From Pyrocephalus nanus (Eukaryota; Chordata; Aves; Passeriformes; Tyrannidae), in assembly GCA_038380795.1 (NCBI GenBank), contig CM076277.1:3191501-3255500 (forward strand): 64,000 nucleotides of DNA. The letters are read 5' to 3'. Positions 48,001 through 59,129 of the stretch are shown one piece after another. The translations under genes were made by a program, and so were the position numbers. The first letter of the stretch is position 1, and every line of letters begins with the position of its first letter. The notes below the pieces were generated by a model, which saw only the letters and a list, made by a program, of their open reading frames with translations, had not been told where the DNA came from and searched no databases.

Positions 48001-49589
48001 TTCCCAGGGAGAGGGAGGAGATGCTCAGGGCATTAACTGCTGGGTAAACCTGGCTGGAAAGGTGAAGCTCATACATAGGTATAAAAGTGGAGATCCACAT
48101 CTTTGGAAAAGAGAAGACTTCTGGAATACCCCGGGCTCTGCTTGCACTTCTCCAAGGACCCAGATCTCCTGCAATGGATGTTCAGTGCTCAGGATGGCTC
48201 AAATTATTCATAAAATAATTCTGGGGTGCCCAAAATGAGCTTCTGGAGACTGAGACCTAGAGGTTCACTGAGAGGATAAATGGCAGAGGCACCACACATT
48301 AAAGAGCCCTTCTCTCCCAACCCTGAGCAATGGCAAGAGCGGGCTCCACTCTGCAAGCAGGAGGTGGAGAAGAAGAAGAGGAAGGTGTTTTTTTCTAGAG
48401 AGCAGAGGAGAGGAGAGGAGAATCGTGGTGCACAGGCAGACAAGCTGAAGGGAAAGGGGATGGCGCCTCCCTGATGAGTCCAGACGGGAATGGAAACTCT
48501 GAGTCATCAGTAGGTTTTGTGGGAAGAGAAACCTGCTAATATGATCCAGCTAATCTGATAAAAAAGTGCTCCTCGCTGTCAGCAAGGTGGAATGGGATCC
48601 AATGGGGTCGCAGGGGAAAATACAACCTGGGTGACAGTGAGGACAGTGACGTGTCACCAGAGGGGAGGGTGGCATGTGGCAGCACACCCAGAGCTTGTCC
48701 TCCCCCTGAGCACCACAGTGCCAAGGCTGTCCCAGACCTTCTCTGCAGGAAGGGGGGTCTATGCTGCCTGGAAGAAGATGCACATCAGGAGAGGGGAGAT
48801 GCAAGTTTTACAGCCACCCTGCTGGGGAACAGGTCCCTGTACTGCCACCCCCATTTTCCAGCTCCTGCCAAGGCACGAGATCCTTAGAAACACTGGGGGG
48901 GGAAAAAAAAAAGGAGGCAGCACGAGAGGAAGAGGCTGAGTCCTTAAACCAACAGAAAAAAAAAATTCAAACACCTACATTTTAAACACTGGCACAATCC
49001 TGCCTCCCATGTCCAGGTCCAGGCCAGAATTAGAGTCAAGGAACTGCCTCAGACCAAGACTCACCCAATTCCTGCAGATCAGGGTGCTCAGAAGCCACGT
49101 GCAGCAACCAGCACAAACCAGTGCTCAAATAATCTCTCCACAGGAACAATTCCTGGTCCGGGGCCCCCGTTAGCACTTCCCTCCCAGCTCCCTTCACCAC
49201 CGAGCTGAGCTGCAACTGCACAGTCGTCAGGAAGAGATTTAATTATATCTGCAGAGGTCAAGCCATCTATGCAAAAGATGATGGTGGAGGAGAGAGATTC
49301 TGTGGCATAATGCAAAGATTTCCCCTGCAGCAGCACGGCAGCCAGGGCCATTTCTCAGAGAAGAAATGGCATCCATCAGAACAAAACCTCCAGAGAGAAA
49401 CAATAGGAAGAGGTGGAGGGGAGGCAGACAATTAATATATTTAAATCTGGTGATTTAAGTGCAAAATCGGGCAATTTAATGCTGTTTTCTATCATTTTAT
49501 TTGTATTTTTTTAAGAGTGGTTTGATCAGTGCTTGCTTCAGTAAGTTTTGTTGGGAGATTTCTCCCCCCGAAGCTGAACTGTGTATCTC

Positions 49590-49915
49590 CAGCTATACCC
49601 TATAATTATATACAATACGTATTTTATATATTCTACATAAATTTAAAATAATATATAGAATTATATAGAGTGTGTATATTAACTATTCCATATAATACCT
49701 AATTTATATATAATATAGATCAGAGCATACAATTTATATATACTATAAATTATAGCATATAAATTTATATATACCATAGAATATATCATATAGTAGGTTA
49801 TATGTAATTTATGTACAGTATTATAGAATAGATATTATATATTATATAATGTTTATACATAGAATAGTTATTATGCATTATCTAATTTAATTTATACACC
49901 TTTAAAACAGGTGTA
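49590..49915. repeat. AT-rich low-complexity region
   Basis: About 320 bp of almost pure A/T with recurring TATATA, AATTTATATA and TATAGAAT units, including many overlapping self-similar words (ATTTATATATA near 49701, 49732 and 49763). It is likely a decayed AT minisatellite. Confidence 0.85.
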
Positions 49916-52900
49916 TAAAATCACAAAGGTGGAACATTAGAGCTCAAACCTCCAATTAGGAATTAATAGTCTGAAAGCTCTAATCACACTAACACTTTAC
50001 CCTGACTTGGGAAACACTGAGTGAGACATCAAGAAGGGGCAGAGATGGTGGTACACGACAGTTCAGACAGAAGCTTTGCACTCACCGGATGGAAAATTGT
50101 CAAGGAAAACACATTAGCAACACAATAACTTATTTTTAATGTAGAGCTGTTAGGAAAACACAATTATATGCTTCATTTATACTGCAAGATATAACCCGAC
50201 TTATGGTAAAAGCAGTTTGAGCTCGTTTTGTAAAACAACAGAGGAGTACAAAGGTTATAGGGAAAAAACTGTGCCCCTCGAGGGGATCACACTCCCCCTG
50301 CCCACGGGGGACAGTCCCCATGGAGCAGCCTCACCTCCTGCTCCTTGGATCCAGCAGCAGAGATGCAAAGTGAAGGCAGAATGAAAACTGACATTTTTCT
50401 TCAAATGCTGCAGAAATATCACGGTGGTGACAACAACCACCAGGAAAAGAGCTGGCAGTGCCCATCCTTACAACGAGCAAAAGCTGCAAGGGCTCTGTTC
50501 CAGGTGCTCTCCCCCTGCCCTGGCATGAGGATCAGCCATGCACTATCCAAGCTATAGGATGCCCTGGTGTGTTAAAAGCAAAATACAATTTGTGAACAAG
50601 ATGTTTTCTCCATTAGGGATGCACAAACTGATCCCAGCACCTACGGCAAGCTCAGATGTCCAAGTCCAGAGCTGTTCACGGATTTACCCCACAGTTACAG
50701 TGGCATAACACCCATAGGCTCTGGACCACTGTTTTAGGGGGCAATGTTTATTATTGATTTGAAGAATCATAAATAAATCAGAGAAGCTTGTACAATTCTG
50801 ATCCTGAATTTTTGGTCTCTCTTGATGCCTCTTCTGATACAGGGACTGCTGTGGATCAGGCCCTTGACAAGGTCATTCAGAACCAGCCTCAACAAACATG
50901 TTGATATATACAAATCAGACCAGTCTTCAAAACATCTCACGTTGTTCCAAAAACAACCAGATTAAAGCCCTCCCTCTGCACATGCAGAGAGAACAACAAT
51001 TTCTATGAATGGATGGACATTCATAGCTCTCAATCCCTGACTTAAAGCCCAAAATGGAGCTTCAAACAGCTTCTGCTCACAACCCACCAGAGGCAGCTCC
51101 AGAGAACACAGGGTTGTCCCACTGAGTAGCTCAACCACTTTTCAGAGGAAGGCCTTGCCCATATTCAGGGCCTAAAAAAAAAAAAAAAAAAAATCCACAT
51201 TTGCAAATCAACAGGAGCTGCCTGCCAAATGAGAATGAGATGGGCCTCAAATTAAAAATCTGCTGGACTTTGTTCTCCATCCAAAACCCTCCATCTCCAA
51301 AGAAAGATTTATGTTACTTCAAAACAGAGTTGGCTTCGAAAGTAGAAAGGGAAAAGAATATATTTTATCTTCCAGAATGGCAAAGCTGTTCTGGAACAAG
51401 GAAAAAGGGACCATGTTTATCACTGCAATGTACAATTTATTGTGAAAGTCAAAACAGAATGTTCCACAGAAATGCATTTGCTACATCGACCCAGGCTCAT
51501 ACCAGCAGCTCAGATCCCATTTCTGAAGGGTTCTCAAAAGAAGAAGAGAGCATTGGTTGCAGATTAATACTCATCTCATGACTAGCAGATTTTAATTATC
51601 CGTAATTTATGATGGTGCATTGACAAAATAGTTTTTGCCAATTTATCATCCTAAAAGGAAAGACAGAGGGTGTGTGTGGAGATGCAAAGACACAGAGTCC
51701 CATTAGAAAGATCCAGGGAAAGGTTTGATGGTGCTGATTAATCCTAGAGAAATGCTGCAGGGTTAACAGCTCCCCAGCATTCCCAAGAACCACAAGCACC
51801 TCCAGGATGACAGAAGCGTGCCTGCTCTGCAAGGATTCAGCATTCCCAGGCCGGATCCTCCTCCTCCCCATCAATCAGTCGTTGCCCTTGGTGGAAACTG
51901 GGCACCGTGCACTGATCGTTGTAACACCAGAAGCACTGCAAAGAATTTATATTTAAATGTATTTCTGCAGGAAGAATAGAGAGACCTTAATTCACTCCCT
52001 GAAGATGCCCCTTGGGGAGCAGGGAGCAGGATCACTCCTCCTGCATCACGGCATCACTGTGCACACCCAGCGTGAAGGAGCACAGGGTACTGCGCTCGGG
52101 CAAGATTCCTGCCATGTGCCTCCCTTGGCAAGGCAATTTTTCCTGAGTTGAGAATGAAAAACTCCCTCCTGTACTTCGTGGACTCACACACACAATTTAG
52201 GAACTGGGAAAATCTTTCCTTGCTGGTATGTCAGCCAGCACACTGTCGCTAAAGCTCTGCTAAGAGCATAACGAGCCCCGGTGTTACTGAACTGTGTGTG
52301 TTTTTTCCCATGGTTTACAGATTGTGAAATACAGCTGAAGAGCCTCTCTAGAGCTTACATGGGAAAAAATCCCCAAATTTTCTTGAAGCAACTGGAGGGA
52401 TGTGAAAATACCCCACCACAGACCAACAATCCCCTTAGGTGGTGCAGGAACATGCTGCCTCTCACTTACAACACCATCACAACACGCAGGCAGCCTGAAA
52501 TCCTGCGAGAGCTCCACTTTCACGGCAAGGGAGCAGGAAAGGGTCTGCAGCATACACCAATGTCCCAGGAAAAAGGCCAGAGGGAACACAAAAAGGGGAT
52601 TTCGACCCAGATTTAAATGAGAAATCCAAAACAGGGGTGTTTCCCTCAGCAGGGTTCAGGCGGTCGATGGCACAGACGGGTGTCACAGTCTGGACGAGGG
52701 CTCCTTGCAGAGACGGTATCACTTTCAGCTGAACATCCCCAGTCCCTCGTGGCCACTGTGCAGACACTGAGGTGTTCCTGCTGTGCAGTCCCAGTGGTGG
52801 AGCAGGTCCTGGATGCAGCCCACAAGGAAGGTGGCGAGAGGTTGGCACCCTGGGGTGGGAAACACTCCTCACATCGTGTCCTTTGGCGTGGCTCCGGGAA

Positions 52901-53652
52901 TGTGCTGCTCCTTATCACCCCCATACCTTGTGCTGAGCCATCACAGCCCTAAAAATCCTGCCAAGGAGCATCAGTCCTTCAGGCTGCAACCACCGGGAAG
53001 TCTGGGGTTGGCTCCACTTCCCAGCTGCCATGGCAGGCTGCTCCGTGCAGGATGAGGTGACAGGGACTGGTCTACACAGGGAGCCCTTCTCCCCTGCCTC
53101 AGTGCCACCAGTATTCCCAATGCATCAGAACTCCTCACCAAACACAGTCAGCAGTGGGGGAGGCTCCTTCTCACCCTGCCCGACAGGGTGGGAGGGATCC
53201 CATTATCCACTCATGGGTGTCCAGCCCTTCTCCATCCCACTCCCAGTGGCCAGCCCTTTAAGGGAAAACAGGGATGCTGGAGAAGTGGTTAAAGAAAAGG
53301 TACAAATACCCCCTTCCAGGGGTGGCCCTGACTGAATATACATTCCCATTTCATTATCCTTCTAAACATCCCTTGTCCTTTCAGAAATGCTGATGCACAA
53401 TAGGGCCCTCTGTAGCTGCAAAGAGAAACTGTGGCTTATTGCAGGGCACAGGTGGGATGGGAGACCTCCCAGTAAAACAATATCACATCAAGTAAGTGCA
53501 CAAAACAACTCCATTAACATTTCAGGATCCTCCGGGCTCAGGCACATCTCCCCAGCAGCTCATGGCGATGGGAAGAGCTCTGTCGTATTCCCAGTGAGTT
53601 ATTTATGCACAGTGACAGGGCACAGTCCTTCCCAGCCTCACTGCCTCTCCCC

Positions 53653-53710
53653 AAATAAATAAATAAACAAAGCAGCCCTCTGGAACAACAACAACAACAA
53701 AAAAAACAAA
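53653..53710. repeat. (AAAT)n and (AAC)n microsatellites
   Basis: AAATAAATAAATAAAC at 53653-53669 and ACAACAACAACAAC at 53684-53700, followed by an A run. Confidence 0.85.
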
Positions 53711-54345
53711 CACTTGAACCTGAACACAACAAACCCTTTAAATAAAAGTATTTTAGAGCCCTTCCCTAAACTCAGAGAAGCAGAAGACAGCGAAGGGCCT
53801 GTAAGTGCTCCTCGCCCAGGGTCCTTCCTAGAGATGGGTTTTATCTGGGATATCTGCATGCAATAATGGGAGAACTTTTATTTTTCCAGTATGCCCTACC
53901 CTCCTCTGAAGCTTTTTGAAGCAGAAATGCTTTGAGGCAGACACTTCTAGCCCAGCTCTGAGCTGAGCTGCCAGCACCAGACAGGAGCGATGGGGCTGGA
54001 ACTGGTGTGAGGTTCTGGAGTTTCCCAGAGTATCCCGTGTGGCTCCGAGAAGCAGGAGTGCTCAGGCAGTGCTCTCCGTGGCAGGCACAAGATAACAGCG
54101 TGTTGTTGGTGATCCTCGGCGGTATCCCACCCCACACCAGCCGGAGTTCTCCAAAGCAAAGGCAGCGGGAGACACCTCCACCCGCTCCATGGTTTGACTC
54201 CAAAGTTACAACTGTTATACCTGCACTCGGCCGGGAAAACAAAGTCAACCATCTCGTCTCTGGCTTCCTTCCAGCAGCCTCATCCCACAGACAAACGTGC
54301 ACGGCTGTGCATAAGCAAATGTCATTTGATAACTCAGAAGAGAAA

Positions 54346-54376
54346 AGAAGGGGGGGGGGTGAGGGGTGGGGGGGGA
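54346..54376 (+). repeat. G-run tract, possible G-quadruplex
   Basis: AAGGGGGGGGGGTGAGGGG followed by TGGGGGGGGAAG gives at least four G-runs within 30 bp on the plus strand. This can form a G-quadruplex in principle. It is 2 kb from the TOX2 start and lies on the non-template strand with respect to a minus-strand gene only if transcription is rightward. Confidence 0.6.
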
Positions 54377-54534
54377 AGCGCCCTGAATATCACCAAAGGG
54401 TAAGTCACTTCCTTTCTTCTCCCGCTTGCCTTAAGATTCTCCGTAGCAGTGACAACAGCAGCATCTGGTGGCAGTGGTCAGTACCTGGGGTGCTCCTCTC
54501 CGGTGTCCCATCCACCCTGGCCAGCACCAAGCAC

Positions 54535-54680
54535 CCATCGCACCCGCTCGCTCGCCCGGGCCGGGCTCGCTGGAGACGCAGAGGAGGCGATTGATTCCCC
54601 GCAGCCTCCCGGCCGCAGCACAGCGAGGACCCGCGGATCAATTGCGACCGCCTAATCCGGGACTAATCTCAGGGATTCAG
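54535..54680. promoter_or_regulatory. Small CpG-rich patch inside intron 1
   Basis: A compact run of CpG dinucleotides, with CGCTCGCTCGCCCGGG-type sequence and further CpGs to about 54670, stands apart from moderately GC-rich flanks, about 1 kb left of the main island. It could be a shore of the main island or a separate minor promoter. On the minus strand it is followed directly by a short ATG-led open frame ending at a possible donor (54538-54485), described as a finding. Confidence 0.5.
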
Positions 54681-54986
54681 GCCACGGATGAGCTCACGAT
54701 GAGGGGCCCCGTGCGTGCCCCAAGGCTCGGGTGGGCACTGCTGGGGGCACACAGGACCACCGAGCGCACCCCAGCCCCTGCACGGAAAACCCGGGCGGCA
54801 AAATAAACCATGCTGACATCCGACAACTTCTTGGTAAAATCGAGTTCCCGAAGCCAGCAGGATTCGGGGGCAGCCGCAGTTCCCAGTGGCACACGCTCAC
54901 ATGATCCCAGATTTCGGCTTTCACACACTACGGGCCGATGTTTCCGTGGCACGGGTGTCCTGCTCCCGGGTGACCCAGCTCTCGTT

Positions 54987-55040
54987 AGTATTTTAAGAGC
55001 ATATTTAGCATTTTAAGAGCATATTAAGCATTTTAAGAGC
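54987..55040. repeat. 20-bp tandem repeat, three copies
   Basis: ATTTTAAGAGC recurs at 20-bp intervals, separated by ATATTTAGC or ATATTAAGC. The array sits between the small CpG patch and the main CpG island. Confidence 0.85.
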
Positions 55041-56253
55041 AACGGCAATGATAATAAAGCAGTTTGAAACCGGCAGAACGCGGATACAGGCGAAAATAAC
55101 GAAAGTTGTTTCCTTTGTGCATAATCTGGCATCTCAAAATAAATGAGAACTATTAGGTTTGCTACAACTTAATAAAATGATATAAATGACCCGAGTGGCG
55201 GAGAACAGTTACATACATACCCTGATACATAAAGATTAATTTGCCGTGTCTGAAAAGCCACGCAGGTTTCCCTCTGCTTCTGTCGGAAGAGTTTGATCAC
55301 AAACTATCAGAACAGTGAGATGAGCCGAGAGCATCCTGAGCTGCCGTCCCAACGCAGGAAAGTATTTTCTGTCTTAATTAACTTTTTCAAAACAATTACC
55401 CGAATTTGGCCCGGGAGGCAGCAAGGATTCTGTCTCGGATGATCCCCCTCCCTCCAAAGGGATCCGTATCCCACGGCTTTGTAGCTGAAACATCAGCGCT
55501 GTTTACCCACACCAACGAAGACGATACTAGCAGAGAACTCCTTATCCCTGAAGGAGCATCTATCCCCTCCGCTTCGCCTTCTCTAGGATGAAGGAAATTT
55601 CCTACAGCACCTCCGCGCTCTCAAATATCCCCTGCGCATCCCTCTCCCGTTACAAGAGGAGGGTGCTTCACTTTGCAGCTGCAGCGAGCGGGGGAAATGT
55701 GGGTTAGGGAGGTCTCGCCGCCGTGCTGTGGGTCTGGGGGGGGCACACACACCCCCTCACCCTCCAGGGCTGGGTGTCCCCTCCGCGGGAGCGCAGGCAG
55801 GTGGGGGGACGGAGGCGGGGGCCGGGGCCGGAGACCCCGCTCGGGAGGAGCCGCGACCCGGCTTGCGAAGAAGGTGCAGAACAACAACGCGGCGAAGAAC
55901 AACAGGAAAAAAAGTACCCGACAACAAACGCAACAACCACCACCAACCCCCCGCCCCCCCAACCCCGCGCATCGCTCCGGGCCGAGCGCCCCCGGAGCGG
56001 AGAAGGTTAAACAAGCCCGGCACGGACACACCGACACCCGCTCCCCCCGCGCTCCGCTCCCGGCCCGCCCCGCCGAGCAGCGCCCGGGGCTCGGGCTCCC
56101 CCCCCCCTTCTCCTCTCCCAGACCACTTTCAAAATTCCCTCCCGCCGGAGCCCGGCGCCGCCGGCACTTTCCTCTCCCTTCTCCCCGCGGAGCAGCGGCG
56201 GGACGGGACGCGGCGAGCGCGGCCGCCCCGGGGGGGACCCCCCGCGCCGGTAC

Positions 56254-56355
56254 CTTGTTGCAGTGATAATAATCCAGCGGGCCGAGGCAAGTGGGGTCTG
56301 CGCCGGGCAGGGAGCCCACGGCGGGGGGGGCGGAGGGGTAGAACCGAACGTCCAT
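56254..56355 (-). CDS. TOX2: TOX2 first coding exon (partial gene, 34 codons)
   Basis: TOX-family proteins are nuclear HMG-box DNA-binding factors; TOX2 is linked to NK-cell and follicular helper T-cell development and to other tissues. The exon reads MDVRFYPSAPPAVG, then a short Gly/Pro/Ala linker, then PTCLGPLDYYHCNK. The start MDVR-YPSAP-AVG, the PGA-P core and the end LDYYH match my recollection of the TOX2 N-terminus better than TOX or TOX3, although the final CNK resembles TOX. The ATG has G at -3 and G at +4. It is the only ATG in its frame, which stays open far upstream. After the last Lys codon the sequence is AAG|GTACCG, a usable donor in phase 0, as expected before the next TOX-family exon. 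The HMG box is not in this window, so the rest of the gene lies to the left. TOX is the alternative identity. Confidence 0.87.
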
Positions 56356-56846
56356 GCCGGGGCTGCGGGCGGCGGCAGGCGGGGGCTCCAGCGGGCATGG
56401 ACCCGGCTGCGGCGGCGGCGGTGCCTCTGGCGCGGGGAGAGGGCGGGGAGAGGGCGGGCGGCGGCGCAGGGGGGGCGGGCGGCGGCCCCCGGCCCGCCCC
56501 GCTCCGCACCGCCCCGCGCCGGGGCCGCTATTGTTCGCGGCGGGGCCGGGCGGCTCCTCCCGGGCTGGGGCAGAGGGGATGGAGCCCCCTCGGAGCCGGC
56601 CCGCTGCGGCCCCTCTCGCCCGTCCCCGGCCGCCCCGGCCAGGGGGGAGGTTGAGGCAGCGACGCCGCTTCCCGCTCCTCTTGTCACATTTTGTGCATTT
56701 CCCCTCCTCCCCAATCCCGGCCCGGTCCAGCCCGCACCGGAGCGCCGTGCCCGGTGTGCCCTCTCCCGACACAGGACGGTGCCCAGCAGCCTGCGCTCCC
56801 CTCCGCACCTGGCGCCCACCCGCCGGTGAAGGATGCTCTGCATCAC

Positions 56847-56856
56847 CCTAAATAGG
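56847..56856. promoter_or_regulatory. CArG box (SRF-type motif) with two near-matches nearby
   Basis: CCTAAATAGG is an exact CC(A/T)6GG CArG box, about 490 bp upstream of the TOX2 start codon. A near-match with five A/T bases (CCAAATAGG) lies at 56873-56881, and CTTTATATGG, one mismatch from consensus, lies at 57044-57053. CArG boxes are bound by SRF. Whether these are functional is inference from motif match and position only. Confidence 0.4.
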
Positions 56857-57000
56857 ACGCCATTAGGGACCCCCAAATAGGTCCCCCACTTAGAGCCCCT
56901 AAATGCACCATTTCTGGAAGCGCCTTCCCCACGCGCTCTCCCACCCGGGAGGGAACAGCCAGCCTCAGGTTTTGCACCTGGCATCGGCTCCCCAGGGCTC

Positions 57001-59129
57001 GGGGACCCACGTTCTCCCACCACCCGGATTTCCACGCTCCCGTCTTTATATGGACCCTGCTGCTGGAAGGCAGCACCCATCCAAGGGCACCCTCTCTGCC
57101 ATCCCCCTCCAACTCCCACGGGCCGGGACTTCCAGGGCACAGCAGAATGGAACCCCCAAATGTGGCCGTGGGGAGGGAGGGTGGAACAGCGTGGGGGAAC
57201 AGGCTGGACGCGCAGGGGTCCCCCTTCCTCGCTCTCCCGCTCCCTTCCAACATCTCACAACAGATCCCTTTAGAAAACCAGCCCGGTGGGGGATAATATC
57301 ATATCCAGAGCGGTTTTGCAGTGCGTTATCCCATTCCAAGGTAGAGGGGAAACGCTTGAAAGTTACGGCGACCGATCCATAATCTCTCAGAGAGCTCACA
57401 GGACTGATGGAGTCAGTTTTCTGGCAAACCTCCGCTAGGAATGGGTTTACTTATTTATTTAATTTTTGAAAACCTCATGACTCCAAAGGCATATTTGCCA
57501 TGTGCACCCTACAAGACTCTGTGTAGCTGGAAAGCTGAGCTAAATAAATGCTGAGTTCTTCCACGAGCGTCTTTCATTGCAAAAGCGTGGCCAACTCCTG
57601 CCAAATTCAAGGAGGAGGGAGGCGGGCTGGGGTTTCGAGGGAATGCCAGCTCCAGGAATCAAGTGATTATGTAAAAATCGTAGCTCTCATTTAAATTAAA
57701 AACAAGCTTTCAGCCCTCGTGATGGTGGAAAAAAAAATTGATTTAAGGAAAAAAATTGACTCGGGCACAAAAACTGCTTCACATTTATTACTATTTTTCA
57801 AATGGTATGATTTTTCTGGAGAATCAGCATCGATCCCTCTGCATTTAGCAGCAAAGCAGGTCGGCTTGGGGGAGTTCTCCACCAGGCAAGCTGCTCCAGG
57901 TCTCCAGGTCAAAGGCATTACAAAGATATATAATATTTTGCATGAAAACTTTGAATATCTGTGCTCAGCTGATCTGTGCCCTTCCTGATTTACACACACC
58001 CAGAAAGGACTGGTTTTCCCTCTCTCCCTGTTTCAGCAAATACTGAACTGACATGTCACATTATTAGAGCTTCATTATTTTTGTAAAACCCTCCCAAGTA
58101 GAGTGACTGGTATATTATGAAGTATAAATAATTAAAACTAAATGAGAGTTGTCAAAATAATGGAACAAAGTGTATTTTATTATGCATTATTCTGGCTTGT
58201 TTATCCACAAAATTCAGTAATTAGTAAGCAGCCTCTGAGTCATTAGCAAGGTTTTACTGTATTATTATCTTTATTAATTATCATAATTATTATATTTCAT
58301 ATATTGTGGAGTCATTGCTAGCAGCTTTGCAGTTAAGGCTGAATTGGCTTTTCCACTAAAAGCAGGATTTAATTCTGTTGTTTCCTACAAAAATTAACAC
58401 ATTTCATCACCAAACGTGCAGCATCTCTCCGGCAGATACCACCCAATTTCTTTTCAGTGCCTGAGACACCCCAAAGATCCCTTTCAGACCATTTAAAAGC
58501 TCATTTCCCCCTGTTTTCTTAATGCCTCCTCAGATTTACAACAATCAGCCCTGTCAAACTTTGCACGTTCATGTGCCTCTGTTAGACCTCAAACAGAGAC
58601 TGATCTGAAACACCCGTTGTCACAAAGTGTTATTGCTATTAATAGCCAGAATGCTTTTATATGTATATATATATATATAAATATATATGCTAAGAGAAGC
58701 TGGCAGAGGAAATGCTCTTCATCAGATGAATGTTCTCACAGCTCACCTCATGTCTTCAGTGCTTCTTCTCCTCGTCAGACTGTCAGAAGATAACCCAGGG
58801 GAGCTGAGCATCATCCTGAGCATCATCCTTGCCTTGGGCCTGGGGATCGAGGTGTCTCCAGCCTCCACGGTTCTCTGCCCGTGGATCAGCAGCTCCTGCT
58901 GCTCCAGGGGGAACCTATCCAGCCTCACCATGTGTTCAGGAAGCCTCCAATTTGTACCTGCTGCTAAATCCTCCTTCAGCCTGTTTTTACCCGTGTTTCA
59001 ATGTGTTTTGTCCCCGTGGCACTTTGGTGCCTGTGCTGTGGAGCAAGTGGAGGTTGCAGGAGATGCAGGTTTGGCTGAATCCCTGCTCTCCTCTAACACT
59101 TTGGTGTCCTTCTGTACATAACATTGACT
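57001..59129. other. Upstream flank of TOX2, proximal
   Basis: GC content falls quickly after 57300. 57700-58400 is AT-rich and repeat-free with many TAATTA/ATTATT words, a possible conserved non-coding element. No upstream gene exon was recognised. Confidence 0.5.
58657..58688. repeat. (TA)n microsatellite
   Basis: Alternating TA from TTATATGTATATATATATAT, about 32 bp, in the upstream flank. Confidence 0.9.

Larger units (their letters stand above)
48001..55639. other. CR1-free intronic stretch left of the promoter
   Basis: No recognisable CR1 fragment. Contains the AT-rich tract at 49.6-49.9 kb, A runs at about 47460 (just left) and 51175, the G-run tract at 54.35 kb, the CpG patch at 54.5 kb and the 20-bp tandem array at 55.0 kb. 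Confidence 0.55.
1..56253 (-). other. TOX2: TOX2 intron 1 (3' part outside window)
   Basis: Everything left of the exon-1 donor at 56253 is interpreted as one large first intron. I saw no further TOX-family coding exon when reading the minus strand, in particular nothing like the short exon that begins with FDG in this family, and no HMG-box sequence. The intron is a mosaic of CR1 fragments in both orientations, one solo LTR, simple repeats and single-copy DNA. Large first introns are usual in the TOX family. Very short or diverged exons could have been missed by eye. Confidence 0.7.
55640..57000 (-). promoter_or_regulatory. TOX2: CpG island and presumed TOX2 promoter/5' UTR
   Basis: This stretch is strikingly GC- and CpG-rich compared with the AT-rich DNA on both sides, with the densest part around 55780-56660. 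It surrounds the exon-1 ATG at 56355. There is no clear TATA box close to the start codon, which fits a dispersed CpG-island promoter. An isolated SOX-like motif (AACAATAG on the minus strand, 56528-56536) stands out in the GC-rich background. A perfect CArG box lies at 56847-56856. The transcription start cannot be placed from sequence alone; the 5' UTR is inferred to begin somewhere upstream of 56355. Confidence 0.8.

Noticed and set aside
54390..54405. Plus-strand donor-like AAGGGTAAGT as evidence of a divergent lncRNA
   Set aside because: A single good donor word is common by chance; no acceptor, promoter or conserved exon was tied to it.
56254..56355. Identity as TOX or TOX3 instead of TOX2
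   Set aside because: TOX shares the MDVRFYP start and the final CNK, but YPSAP-AVG, PGA-P and LDYYH fit TOX2 better; TOX3 diverges after MDVRFYP. Kept as a stated alternative.
55621..56808. 395-codon minus-strand frame (and 377- and 308-codon overlapping frames) in the CpG island
   Set aside because: GC-rich DNA lacks stop codons in all frames. Only the 34 codons of TOX2 exon 1 have family support, and the frame crosses the splice donor into intron.
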